NCBI GenBank assembly: GCA_902613655.1
Contig: CACMHR010000002.1
Span: forward strand, 62,001 to 126,000
DNA length: 64,000 nucleotides
Direction of reading: 5' to 3'
Origin: Anoxypelagibacter sp902613655
Lineage (GTDB): Bacteria > Pseudomonadota > Alphaproteobacteria > Pelagibacterales > Pelagibacteraceae
In this document: positions 16,071 through 25,012 of the stretch, in pieces
How positions within the stretch are numbered: position 1 is the stretch's first letter
Layout of the letters: every line of letters begins with the position of its first letter
The notes under the pieces: generated by a model
Seen by the model: the letters and a program-made list of their open reading frames with translations, nothing else
Database searches by the model: none
Told to the model about the DNA's origin: nothing
Program-made: the position numbers and the translations under genes

Positions 16071-17597
16071 ATGAATTTATTGTCTTCTGCGTCAGTTTTT
16101 GGGTTTTATACTTTAGTAAGTAGGGTTTTGGGCTATTTAAGAGATATTTTAATAGCAGTTTTTTTAGGAACAAGTGTTTACGCTGATGCTTTTTTTGTTG
16201 CTTTTAGGTTACCAAATACTTTCAGGAGGTTATTTGCTGAAGGAACATTTAATGCTGCGTTTATACCAAGTTATTCAGAGCAAAAAATTAAAGGAAAAAA
16301 ATTAGGAAATAAATTTGCTGATGAGGTTTTTAATATAATCTCAATATTTCTAATTTTATTGATTATAATAATAGAAATTTTTACCCCTTTTATAGTTTAC
16401 ATTATAGCACCAGGTTTTTACGAAAATTTGGAAAAATTCAATTTAGCTGTAGAATTCACTAGAATTACATTTCCATTTTTGCTTTTTGTTAGTTTATCTT
16501 CTTTACTTTCAGGTATTTTAAATTCTAACAATAAATTTGCAGCTGCGGCAGCTGCACCAATAGTTTTAAATATAGTTTTAATTCTATCGCTTTTTCTTTC
16601 TTTTTATTATGATCTTGATATTGCAAAAAGTTTATCAATAGGTGTAACGTTATCTGGAATATTTCAATTTCTCGTTTTATTAATTTTTACACGTAAATTT
16701 TATTTTCCTTCAGTTTTTTTTATTAAAAAATTTAATAATAATATAAAAACTTTTTTTAGAAAATTGCTACCTAGTATTTTTTCCTCGGGAATAACCCAAA
16801 TTAATATTTTAATTGGGACTATAATAGCATCATTTCAATCTGGTGCTGTGTCTTATTTATATTATGCAGATAGAGTTTACCAAATTAACCTGGCAATTGC
16901 AGGAATCGCAGTTGGCACTGTTGCATTACCTAATTTAGCAAAAAATGTTAAATTAAAAAAACAAAATATAATCGATAAATTACAAAACAGATCAATTGAA
17001 TTGTGTTTGTTACTATCACTACCTGCCGCATTTGGATTGCTTATAGCATCAGAGCAAATAGTTAACTCATTGTTTGGGTATGGATCTTTTAATATTGAAG
17101 ACATTCATTATACATCCCTAGCTTTAATATTTTTTGCATTTGGTGTGCCAGCTTTTGCGTTGATAAAAGTTTTGTCAAATTTTTATTTTGCAAGAAACGA
17201 TACTAAGTTTCCATTTTATGTATCTTTTATAACCATGTTAATTAATATTATTATCAGCTTATCTTTTTTTAAAAAGTATGGTTTTATTATAATACCAATT
17301 GCAACTTCATTGTCTTCCTGGGTTGCAATTTTAATTTATTTAATATTCCTAAAAAAAAATAAAATATTATTTTTGTCGAGCGGGTTTATATCAAATTTTT
17401 TAAAAATTTTACTTTCAACATTTTTAATGTCTATTTTTCTCTATTACGGTCTTAATTATTTTGAGGATAAGTTTGTATATTTAAACAAATTTAAATTAAT
17501 TTATTTGTTAATTATGGTAGGTTTATCATCAGCTTTATACCTAATTGTTGCTAAAATTTTAGGAGTATTAAACCTAAAAAGTTACAAAATAAAATGA
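16071..17597 (+). CDS. murJ: Lipid II flippase MurJ
   Basis: A 508-residue polytopic membrane protein of the MOP superfamily. The N-terminus has SRVLGYLRDILIAVFLG and the conserved AFFVAFRLPNTFRRLFAEG segment, then AFIPSY. Around 14 hydrophobic segments fill the sequence. It flips lipid II across the inner membrane for peptidoglycan synthesis. Its stop codon overlaps the trpS start as ATGA, so the two are co-translated, a linkage frequent in alphaproteobacteria. Confidence 0.95.
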   Translation: MNLLSSASVFGFYTLVSRVLGYLRDILIAVFLGTSVYADAFFVAFRLPNTFRRLFAEGTFNAAFIPSYSEQKIKGKKLGNKFADEVFNIISIFLILLIIIIEIFTPFIVYIIAPGFYENLEKFNLAVEFTRITFPFLLFVSLSSLLSGILNSNNKFAAAAAAPIVLNIVLILSLFLSFYYDLDIAKSLSIGVTLSGIFQFLVLLIFTRKFYFPSVFFIKKFNNNIKTFFRKLLPSIFSSGITQINILIGTIIASFQSGAVSYLYYADRVYQINLAIAGIAVGTVALPNLAKNVKLKKQNIIDKLQNRSIELCLLLSLPAAFGLLIASEQIVNSLFGYGSFNIEDIHYTSLALIFFAFGVPAFALIKVLSNFYFARNDTKFPFYVSFITMLINIIISLSFFKKYGFIIIPIATSLSSWVAILIYLIFLKKNKILFLSSGFISNFLKILLSTFLMSIFLYYGLNYFEDKFVYLNKFKLIYLLIMVGLSSALYLIVAKILGVLNLKSYKIK

Positions 17598-18604
17598 ATA
17601 AGAATTTTAAAGACTTAGTTTTTTCAGGTGTTCAACCCACTGGCAATTTGCATTTAGGAAATTACTTAGGCGCAATGAAAAATTTCGTTGAACTTCAAAA
17701 AAAAACTAATTGCATTTATTCAATTGTAGATCTTCATGCTATTACAGTGTTTCAAGATCCTAAAGAACTTAATAATAGTATACTAGAGACTGTTGCTGGG
17801 TTCATTGCTTGTGGTTTAGATTTTAAAAAAAGTATAATTTTTAATCAGTCTTCTGTCAGCGAACATGCCGAGCTTGCTTGGATTTTTAACTGCGTTTCAA
17901 GACTTGGATGGCTTAATAGAATGACACAATTTAAAGAAAAGGCTGGGACAAATAAAGAAAATGCGAGTGTTGGATTATATGTTTATCCAAATTTGATGGC
18001 AGCAGATATTCTTTTATACAAAGCAACTCATGTTCCAGTGGGAGATGATCAAAAACAACATTTAGAGCTTTGTAGGGATATAGCAAATAAATTTAATAAT
18101 GATTTTGGAAGCTCAAAATTTTTTCCAATACCAGAACCCTTAATACATAAAAATTTTTCACGAGTAATGAGCTTAAGGGATGGAAAAAAGAAAATGAGCA
18201 AATCAGAAGAGTCTGATTATTCAAGAATTAATCTTCAAGACAGTGAAGATGAAATTGAAAAAAAAATTAAAAAAGCTAAAACTGATTCTTCTGTAATACC
18301 ATCAGATAAAAAGGATTTAGAAAAACGACCTGAAGCACTAAACCTGTTAAATATATATTCGTCTATAACCAATTCAACCTTAGAGAAAACCTTGAAAGAA
18401 ATGGAAGGTAAAGATTTTTACCAATTTAAAAAAAAACTCACCGATGTATTAATTGCAACAATTTGTCCCATTGGTAAAAAAATAAAACAACTAAATAAAG
18501 ATAAGGTCCAATTGGTCAGTATTTTAAGGGAAGGAAGCGTAAAAGCCAAAACGATTGCTAGCAAAAATTTGAAAGAAATAAAAGAAATTGTTGGATTTAT
18601 TTAA
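17594..18604 (+). CDS. trpS: Tryptophanyl-tRNA synthetase
   Basis: A 336-residue class Ic synthetase. GVQPTGNLHLGNYLGA holds the HIGH-type motif near residue 18, VPVGDDQKQHLELCRDIA is the conserved Trp/ATP-binding region, and KKMSKSEESD is the KMSKS loop near residue 200. The length is typical. It charges tRNA-Trp. It overlaps murJ by four bases and is followed after 26 bp by nfu. Confidence 0.97.
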   Translation: MNKNFKDLVFSGVQPTGNLHLGNYLGAMKNFVELQKKTNCIYSIVDLHAITVFQDPKELNNSILETVAGFIACGLDFKKSIIFNQSSVSEHAELAWIFNCVSRLGWLNRMTQFKEKAGTNKENASVGLYVYPNLMAADILLYKATHVPVGDDQKQHLELCRDIANKFNNDFGSSKFFPIPEPLIHKNFSRVMSLRDGKKKMSKSEESDYSRINLQDSEDEIEKKIKKAKTDSSVIPSDKKDLEKRPEALNLLNIYSSITNSTLEKTLKEMEGKDFYQFKKKLTDVLIATICPIGKKIKQLNKDKVQLVSILREGSVKAKTIASKNLKEIKEIVGFI

Positions 18605-18630
18605 CAATTTAAATATGTTAATAACTTATA

Positions 18631-19182
18631 ATGATACAAACAGAAACAACCCCAAACCCCAATGCATTAAAATTTATTTCAGATAATAAATTTTCCGAGA
18701 TTGGAGCTAAAGAGTTTCAAAAAAAAGATATTACCCCTAAAACAAATAATTTAATAAGAAATTTATTGGGTTTTGAAGGAGTAGAATTAGTGCTCGTCTC
18801 AGATAACTTTATAAGTGTAAAAAAATTTGAAAATGCAAATTGGGATAGCCTAAGGCCTTCAATAATATCAGAGATCAATGATCATTTAGAAAAAGACAAA
18901 AAACCAATTTTTGTTAAAAACATCAAACATTCAACTAAACCAAAAGAGGAAAGCAATTTAATTGTCGAAGAGATAAAGAAAGTTCTTGATAGCAAAATTA
19001 GACCAGCAGTCGCAAAGGATGGCGGCGATATAAAATTTATATCTTTTCAAGATGGAACAGTCAAAGTTGAGCTAAGGGGAAGTTGTTCTGGATGTCCCAG
19101 TTCTATCGTTACACTTAAAAATGGAGTTCAAAATCTATTACGTCATTACATAAAAGAAGTTAAGAACGTTGAAGCTATTTAA
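18631..19182 (+). CDS. nfu: NifU-like Fe-S scaffold/carrier protein (Nfu)
   Basis: A 183-residue protein with the N-terminal Nfu_N domain (MIQTETTPNPNALKFI, typical of alphaproteobacterial and mitochondrial NFU1) and a C-terminal NifU domain ending in ELRGSCSGCPSSIVTL, where CxxC (about 157-160) binds the cluster. It passes 4Fe-4S clusters to target enzymes such as lipoyl synthase or MiaB, the latter encoded 3 kb downstream. It lies between trpS and a Bax-like hydrolase. In relatives, nfu is normally followed by tsaB. Confidence 0.93.
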   Translation: MIQTETTPNPNALKFISDNKFSEIGAKEFQKKDITPKTNNLIRNLLGFEGVELVLVSDNFISVKKFENANWDSLRPSIISEINDHLEKDKKPIFVKNIKHSTKPKEESNLIVEEIKKVLDSKIRPAVAKDGGDIKFISFQDGTVKVELRGSCSGCPSSIVTLKNGVQNLLRHYIKEVKNVEAI

Positions 19183-19186
19183 TTAA

Positions 19187-20374
19187 ATGAAGTCAAAATC
19201 AATACCCTATCTAGACCAACTTTTAGAGTTAGGCAAACTTTACAAAGTAGACGAGCTCAAATTTTATGCAAAATCAAAGAAAAAATTAACTACCTCGCAA
19301 ATTGAACTGATCTTATTAAAAAATAAAATAAGGTTACCTGAACAAAGTTATAATAAAAAAAAAATAGCAGAAATAAAGTTCAAAGAACAGGTGGTAACAA
19401 ATATTTTAATAACTTTATTTTTAATTACATTTGTAATCAGTTTAATTTCTGTAAGGCCATTTATAAAAACAGTTACAACAGAAATCAAATTTACTTATGT
19501 TGCAAAGGAATATAAGTCAAATTTTAAAAATGAAGACTACAAAAAAATTTCTAAGACTGAACTTCCAAATAACAAGAATAATGAAGATGGCAATTATATA
19601 GGTATAGATACACAAATTACCTTAAATTTATTTGAAAATCTTAAATACGATTTAAAGAGTATCAGATTAGGTCAGTCGGTAAAACCAGTATACTTATCAA
19701 AACTACCGAAAGATCTTAAAAAAATTAAGAGCACAAACAAGAGAAAAGAAACTTTTATAAAAATTGTGATGCCATTAATTTTAAGTGAGAATGAAAAAAT
19801 TTTAGAAGACAGAAACAAGTTATTTAGAATTTTAGGAAAACAGTCAAATACAATGGGTGAAAAGGTTTGGCTTAAAAGAAGACTTAAAGACTATGGTATA
19901 AAAGGAGAGGATATTGCTGAATTAAAGTTGAGAATGGATATAGTACCAACTTCAATCGCAATTGCTCAGGCAGCAAAAGAAAGTGGCTGGGGAACTTCTC
20001 GATTCGCATTAGAAGGTAATGCGATGTATGGGCAATGGACTTGGAGTGGAGAAGGTATTGAGCCTTCTAAAAAAGATAAGAAGAAAGAACATAAAATATT
20101 AAAATTTCCTAAGCTTCAATCTTCTGTAGCTGCATACATGAAAAATTTAAATACACATAGAGGATATTCTGAATTCAGGGATAAAAGATCAAAGATTAGA
20201 GAAAAAAAACAGGAAGTTAACGGATTAGATCTTGTAGATTATCTTTACAACTATGCACAAACTGGATCTGAATACGTAAAAACTCTTAAAATAATTATAC
20301 AACAAAATAATCTTAACGATTTTGATACTTCAATTTTGATGAACTCTAGTAGGTCAAGATCTCTAACCTTGTAG
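19187..20374 (+). CDS. Membrane-anchored Bax-like glucosaminidase-domain protein
   Basis: A 395-residue protein. Residues 1-65 are basic and cytoplasmic-looking, one membrane segment (about 67-88, NILITLFLITFVISLISV) follows, then a linker. The C-terminal half resembles E. coli Bax and the mannosyl-glycoprotein glucosaminidase fold: PTSIAIAQAAKESGWGTSRF contains the likely catalytic Glu, followed by NAMYGQWTW, then SVAAYMKNLNTH and LVDYLYNYAQTGSEYV. It should face the periplasm and may cut peptidoglycan glycan strands; substrate is inferred. It is 4 bp after nfu and convergent with the polysaccharide deacetylase gene. Confidence 0.82.
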   Translation: MKSKSIPYLDQLLELGKLYKVDELKFYAKSKKKLTTSQIELILLKNKIRLPEQSYNKKKIAEIKFKEQVVTNILITLFLITFVISLISVRPFIKTVTTEIKFTYVAKEYKSNFKNEDYKKISKTELPNNKNNEDGNYIGIDTQITLNLFENLKYDLKSIRLGQSVKPVYLSKLPKDLKKIKSTNKRKETFIKIVMPLILSENEKILEDRNKLFRILGKQSNTMGEKVWLKRRLKDYGIKGEDIAELKLRMDIVPTSIAIAQAAKESGWGTSRFALEGNAMYGQWTWSGEGIEPSKKDKKKEHKILKFPKLQSSVAAYMKNLNTHRGYSEFRDKRSKIREKKQEVNGLDLVDYLYNYAQTGSEYVKTLKIIIQQNNLNDFDTSILMNSSRSRSLTL

Positions 20375-20375
20375 T

Positions 20376-21425
20376 TTATAAGTCTGCAATAACAAATTGA
20401 ATTCCAAGCCATCTCCAGTACCCTCTTTCATCTCTAAGAGAACAATTAATTCTACCTCTTTCAGTATTAAACTTTCCATCTAAAATTATTTTTAGTTGGT
20501 TTTTTTTTGTGAAAAGTAATTTTGATTTTCTCCATTTATTTTGTTCATTTGAATAACAGTTTATGTTTTCCAAATTTTTTTGATCCTCGAAAAAATTAAT
20601 TGTGACATCAGGCGGGTTATTTTTGTCTGCTAAATATTTCTCTTCAGGCAATATTTTCTTATAAGGAAATGGAATATTTTTTAACAGACTTTTAAATCTT
20701 TTTATTTCCCCATATTTTTCATTTATTGGAAATCTTGGTAACTCAAATTTATTTTTAGTTTGGTCGATCACACCAGAGTGCTGTCCAAACGCATATTTAA
20801 AACCAAGATCCTTAACAATTTTTATATATGAATTTTTATACTCACCAAATGGATATGCAAAAATTTTAGTTTCATAGTCTAATTTCTTTTTAAGAATATC
20901 TTTTGCAATAGTAAGATCTTTTCTTATTTCTTCATCAGTTTTATCAACAAGATATCCATGACTATGACTATGGTTGCCAATGTAAACAAAATCAAATTTT
21001 GAAATTTTTTGTATCTGTTCCCAATTCATATACCCTTTTGCACCAACCGTTTCTGTGTTTACAAAAATTATAAACGGGATCTTCTCTTTTTTTAAAATAG
21101 GCCAGGCATTTTTATAAAAAGATGAAAAGGCATCATCTACAGTTAATAAAACTTTTCTAGACGTGTTATTTTTCCCGAAAGAAACATCAAATTCCTCAAA
21201 TGTAATAAATTTAAGACCGGCATTTCTGATTTCGTTTATATGACTTATAAAATCCTTTACTTTAATATTGGTAGATGGATATTTATTTTCCTCAAAACGG
21301 TGATACATAATGCCAATAATGCCATAATCCTCAATATTTTTTGAATATGAATAAGAACTGTTAAAAATATTTAAACTAATTATAAATATTAAGATGATAA
21401 AAAATTTTTTTATAATAAATTTCAC
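20376..21425 (-). CDS. Exported polysaccharide deacetylase (NodB-type)
   Basis: About 349 residues if started at the GTG at 21425, chosen because it gives a normal signal peptide (KFIIKKFFIILIFIISLNIF) with a basic start; only TTG codons lie further upstream. NodB motifs: YHRF at the domain start, LLTVDDAFSSF (metal-binding Asp pair), NHSHSHGYL (H-x3-H-type motif) and FAYPFGEY. The C-terminal about 100 residues form a separate beta-rich region of unknown role. It probably removes acetyl groups from an envelope glycan. Its 5' end overlaps the divergent tsaB gene by about 32 bp. Confidence 0.82.
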   Translation of the reverse strand: MKFIIKKFFIILIFIISLNIFNSSYSYSKNIEDYGIIGIMYHRFEENKYPSTNIKVKDFISHINEIRNAGLKFITFEEFDVSFGKNNTSRKVLLTVDDAFSSFYKNAWPILKKEKIPFIIFVNTETVGAKGYMNWEQIQKISKFDFVYIGNHSHSHGYLVDKTDEEIRKDLTIAKDILKKKLDYETKIFAYPFGEYKNSYIKIVKDLGFKYAFGQHSGVIDQTKNKFELPRFPINEKYGEIKRFKSLLKNIPFPYKKILPEEKYLADKNNPPDVTINFFEDQKNLENINCYSNEQNKWRKSKLLFTKKNQLKIILDGKFNTERGRINCSLRDERGYWRWLGIQFVIADL

Positions 21426-21777
21426 AGGCAAAAATGACTCAATTGGGTTAAAAGTAGATAATAATTTTTTTGTCAAAAAACTTCAAACAAATATTAGAAA
21501 AAATGACCTACTTGTTAATAGTGTTTTTGGGTTAATAAGTGAAAAAAAAGTTAAAATTGATAAAAACTTTTCTATTTTGGTTAACATTGGACCAGGAAGT
21601 TTTTCAGGAATAAGAATTTCAATTGCTGCGGCAAAAGGCATTAAAATAGTAACTGGAGCCAATATATATGGTTATAAAGACAAAGATCTTAGTGATTTTA
21701 ACCTTAAAAATATTGAATTATTAATTAAAAAAAACTTAATACAAAATAAATTGATTAAACCTATATATTTAAGTTAA
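21394..21777 (+). CDS. tsaB: Shortened TsaB-like tRNA t6A synthesis protein
   Basis: A 127-residue protein; TsaB proteins are usually 210-230 residues. The signature ILVNIGPGSFSGIRISIAAA (about 63-82) matches the TsaB GPGSFTGLRIG segment, and it ends in KPIYLS, like the P-x-YLR end of TsaB. The N-terminal strand pair is degenerate and lacks the usual IDTS. The sequence between KGIKIVTGANIYGY and the end is very short, implying loss of most of the second domain. TsaB normally supports TsaD in making t6A37. Position between the nfu region and fur-miaB fits alphaproteobacterial order, with rimI missing. Confidence 0.72.
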   Translation: MIKNFFIINFTGKNDSIGLKVDNNFFVKKLQTNIRKNDLLVNSVFGLISEKKVKIDKNFSILVNIGPGSFSGIRISIAAAKGIKIVTGANIYGYKDKDLSDFNLKNIELLIKKNLIQNKLIKPIYLS

Positions 21778-21795
21778 ATTAACAAATTATTAAAA

Positions 21796-22224
21796 ATGAG
21801 CAAAATAGAAAAAAAGTGCAAAGAAAAAGGTGTAAGATTAACTGATCAGCGAAAAATTATCGCAAAGGTGATATCAGATTCAAAACAAACTTTTGGATCA
21901 AAAGATCATCCAGATGTTGATGAGCTCCATAAAAGGGCAACGTTAATTGACAAAAAAATTAGTATAGCAACAGTGTATAGAACAATTAAGTTGTTTGAAG
22001 AGTCTGGCATCTTAATTAGACACGATTTTAAAGAGGGCAAGTCCAGATATGAGCCAACAACCGAAGAACATCATAACCATCTTATAGACATTAACTCAGG
22101 AGAGATAGTAGAATTTGTTGATAAAGAGGTCGAAGAACTTCAAAATAAAATTGCACAAAAACTCGGATATAAACTTGTAGATCATAAGCTAGAACTTTAC
22201 GGATCAAAAATAAAAAAAAATTAA
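21796..22224 (+). CDS. fur: Fur-family metal-responsive repressor
   Basis: A 142-residue protein with an N-terminal winged helix (GVRLTDQRKIIAKVI and ISIATVYRTIKLFEESG, the recognition helix) and a C-terminal metal-binding dimer domain (EHHNHLIDINSGEIVEF). The CxxC structural zinc cysteines are missing, as in many alphaproteobacterial Fur/Mur proteins, so it could sense iron or manganese. The location upstream of miaB is the usual alphaproteobacterial fur site. The start codon is 18 bp after tsaB. Confidence 0.92.
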   Translation: MSKIEKKCKEKGVRLTDQRKIIAKVISDSKQTFGSKDHPDVDELHKRATLIDKKISIATVYRTIKLFEESGILIRHDFKEGKSRYEPTTEEHHNHLIDINSGEIVEFVDKEVEELQNKIAQKLGYKLVDHKLELYGSKIKKN

Positions 22225-22228
22225 TAAT

Positions 22229-23563
22229 TTGTCTAAAAAATTTTTCATTAAAACTTTCGGTTGTCAAATGAACGAATATGATAGTAATCGTATTTCTGAT
22301 TTGTTTAAAGCCAATGGATACTTAGAAAGTTATGACTCTCAAAATGTGAATTGCTACATTTTAAATACTTGTCATATAAGAGAAAAAGCAACAGAGAAGG
22401 TGTATTCAGATATCGGAAGACTAAAAAAAAATTATAGAAATAAAACTAAACCATTTGTTTTCATAACAGGTTGCGTTGCCCAAGCAGAAAATGAGGAAAT
22501 GATTAGAAGGGAGCCATATATAGATGCTGTGATTGGTCCGCAGTCGTATCAAAGTATTCCTGATATATTATCATCATTAAATAACAAAACAAAAAAATTT
22601 AACTTAACCGATTTTGATGTTATAGAAAAATTTGATAAACTTAATAGTTTAAAAAATTCAGATACAAATGTATCATCTTTTGTAACCATTCAAGAGGGTT
22701 GTGATAAATTCTGTAATTTTTGTGTAGTTCCTTACACAAGAGGAAGTGAATATTCCAGATCACCAGAGGAAATCTTAAAAGAAGTGGATCATTTAGTTTT
22801 AAATGGGGCAAAAGAAATAACATTGTTAGGTCAAAACGTTAATGCATATTTATATAAAAAAAAAACTAAACTTTCAGATTTAATTTTAAAAATAGGTAAC
22901 AATAAAAAATTAAAACGGGTTAGATATACCACTTCTCACCCAAAAGATATGACAGATGATTTGATTAATTGTTATAAGAGTGAAAAAAAATTAATGCCTT
23001 TTCTTCATCTGCCAGTACAAAGTGGTTCAGATGATGTACTTAAAAACATGAATAGAAAACATACTAGAGAGCAATACTTAGATATTGTAGCTAAGCTTAA
23101 AAAAATTAATCCAGAAATAAATTTTTCGAGTGATTTTATTGTTGGTTATCCAGGAGAAAGCCAAAAAGATTTTGACGATACAATTTCACTTATAAAAAGA
23201 GTAAATTTTATAAATTCTTTCTCGTTCATCTATAGTCCGAGGCCAGGTACCCCAGCCTCTAGAATGGAAATGATAGACATAAAAATACAAAAGAAAAGAT
23301 TAACAATATTACAAAATTTATTAGAAAAAATTCAAATTAAAAAAAATAATGATAAAATTAAAAAAGTAGAAGAAGTTTTAGTAGAAAATAGACTAAAAAA
23401 TCAAAACCAATATTTCGGTCGAACAAAAGATCTAACCCCTGTTATATTAAGCGATATAAGTGACTCTGACATAGGAAATATTATTAAAGTCAGAATTGAT
23501 AAATGTGATAAAAAATCATTATTTGGTAAGAAGTGCTCTAATGAAACGGAAGTAGCAGCTTAA
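22229..23563 (+). CDS. miaB: tRNA-2-methylthio-N6-isopentenyladenosine synthase MiaB
   Basis: A 444-residue radical-SAM methylthiotransferase. The N-terminal UPF0004 domain starts KTFGCQMNEYDS (first cluster Cys near 11), the radical SAM triad is CDKFCNFC (about 157-164), and GQNVNAY and LHLPVQSGSD follow, with a C-terminal TRAM domain. It adds the methylthio group to i6A37 in tRNAs. The start is TTG at 22229, four bases after the fur stop; no in-frame ATG precedes the first motif. The stop overlaps the phoH start by one base (TAATG). Confidence 0.96.
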   Translation: MSKKFFIKTFGCQMNEYDSNRISDLFKANGYLESYDSQNVNCYILNTCHIREKATEKVYSDIGRLKKNYRNKTKPFVFITGCVAQAENEEMIRREPYIDAVIGPQSYQSIPDILSSLNNKTKKFNLTDFDVIEKFDKLNSLKNSDTNVSSFVTIQEGCDKFCNFCVVPYTRGSEYSRSPEEILKEVDHLVLNGAKEITLLGQNVNAYLYKKKTKLSDLILKIGNNKKLKRVRYTTSHPKDMTDDLINCYKSEKKLMPFLHLPVQSGSDDVLKNMNRKHTREQYLDIVAKLKKINPEINFSSDFIVGYPGESQKDFDDTISLIKRVNFINSFSFIYSPRPGTPASRMEMIDIKIQKKRLTILQNLLEKIQIKKNNDKIKKVEEVLVENRLKNQNQYFGRTKDLTPVILSDISDSDIGNIIKVRIDKCDKKSLFGKKCSNETEVAA

Positions 23564-24573
23564 TGTTAGAAGCAAAAAATTTAAATAAGGAAATCTCTAT
23601 AAAAAAAATTGACAACGAAACATCAAATATAAAAATTTTTAATAATAATATTTTATCTCAAATTGTTGGTGAATTTAATAAAAACTTAATTAAAATTGAA
23701 AAATTAACTAAAACAAAAATTTTTTTTAGAGGAAATTCATTTACTATAAAAGGGGAAAGAGAGTCAGTTCTTTCAGTATCAAATGCTCTTGTATTTTTAG
23801 TAAATAAATTTCTTGTAACTGGTTCTTTGGAAGATAATGATGTAGATTATTCTATAAAGAAAATTGAAAATCAAAATTTAATGGATAAAAGTAATATTAG
23901 ATCTATTGACCAAGTGATAAAGACTCCAAGAAGGTCAGTTATACCAAAGTCCAAAAAACAATCTGAGTATTTAAGAGCTTTGTTAAAGGAGGATATAATT
24001 TTATCTCTTGGACCAGCTGGCACAGGTAAAAGTTATTTGGCAGTATCCGCTGCAGTCAATATGTTAATGGAAAAAAAAGTAGAAAAAGTTATTTTATCAA
24101 GACCTGCCGTTGAAGCAGGCGAGAGATTAGGTTTTTTACCTGGGGACCTAAAAGAGAAAGTTGATCCGTACCTCCAACCTTTATACGACGCATTAAATGA
24201 CCTATATGGATACGAAAAAGTTCAAAGAAAAATTGAAACAGGAGAAATAGAAATCGCCCCTCTAGCATTTATGAGAGGAAGAACTTTAAAAAATTCATTC
24301 GCTATATTGGATGAAGCGCAAAATGCATCATTAACTCAAATCAAAATGTTTTTAACAAGGATAGGTGAAAACTCAAAAATAGTAGTAAATGGCGATCCTT
24401 CACAAGTAGATCTTATGAATAAAAATCATTCTGGTTTGCTTCAGTCAAAAAAAATTTTACAAAATATAAAAGAAGTAAAATGCATTGAGTTTGACCATAC
24501 AGATGTTGTGAGGCACCCACTAGTATCTAAAATTATACAGGCCTACCAACAAAAAACAGATGATAAAAGTTGA
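23563..24573 (+). CDS. phoH: PhoH-like ATPase (YbeZ)
   Basis: A 336-residue P-loop ATPase. A KH-like N-terminal region is followed by Walker A GPAGTGKSYLA (about 147-157), SRPAVEAGERLGFLPGD, and Walker B FAILDEAQNAS. The miaB-phoH-ybeY-lnt order is widely conserved and points to RNA or ribosome maturation together with YbeY. It overlaps miaB by one base and ybeY by 14 bp. Confidence 0.94.
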   Translation: MLEAKNLNKEISIKKIDNETSNIKIFNNNILSQIVGEFNKNLIKIEKLTKTKIFFRGNSFTIKGERESVLSVSNALVFLVNKFLVTGSLEDNDVDYSIKKIENQNLMDKSNIRSIDQVIKTPRRSVIPKSKKQSEYLRALLKEDIILSLGPAGTGKSYLAVSAAVNMLMEKKVEKVILSRPAVEAGERLGFLPGDLKEKVDPYLQPLYDALNDLYGYEKVQRKIETGEIEIAPLAFMRGRTLKNSFAILDEAQNASLTQIKMFLTRIGENSKIVVNGDPSQVDLMNKNHSGLLQSKKILQNIKEVKCIEFDHTDVVRHPLVSKIIQAYQQKTDDKS

Positions 24574-25012
24574 TGTTTTCATCAAAAATAAAAATTGGAA
24601 AAAAAAGATATCCAATCCTCAAAAATATTTAAATAGCAGAGTAAAATATTTAAGAAATTCGATTAGTTTTGTAAAAAATAAAAAAATAAATTTTTCAATA
24701 CAATTAGCAGGAAATAAAGAAATAAAATTACTTAATAAAAAATTTAGAAAAAAAAGTAAATCCACTGATGTTCTTTCTTTCCCATATAATAATTTAAATA
24801 CACTCAAGAAACTAAAAAAAAAAGATATTTACCTAGGAGATATAATTTTAAATTATTATAAAATTAAGAAAAAAAATTTTAAAGAAAATTTTAACAAATT
24901 ATGGATTCACGGTTTCCTACATCTGGTAGGGCATAAACATAAAAAAAATAATGATTATTACAAAATGAATAAACTTGAAAAATTAATATTTAGTAAAATT
25001 CAAAAGGAATAA
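24560..25012 (+). CDS. ybeY: Endoribonuclease YbeY
   Basis: A 150-residue metalloprotein. The zinc motif HGFLHLVGHKH (about 114-124) supplies the three His of H-x3-H-x5-H; the usual Asp after Gly is replaced, giving GHKH in place of GYDH. DVLSFPY (about 71-77) is also conserved. YbeY works in 16S rRNA 3' maturation and 70S quality control. It overlaps phoH and lnt in a tightly coupled operon. Confidence 0.93.
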   Translation: MIKVDVFIKNKNWKKKISNPQKYLNSRVKYLRNSISFVKNKKINFSIQLAGNKEIKLLNKKFRKKSKSTDVLSFPYNNLNTLKKLKKKDIYLGDIILNYYKIKKKNFKENFNKLWIHGFLHLVGHKHKKNNDYYKMNKLEKLIFSKIQKE

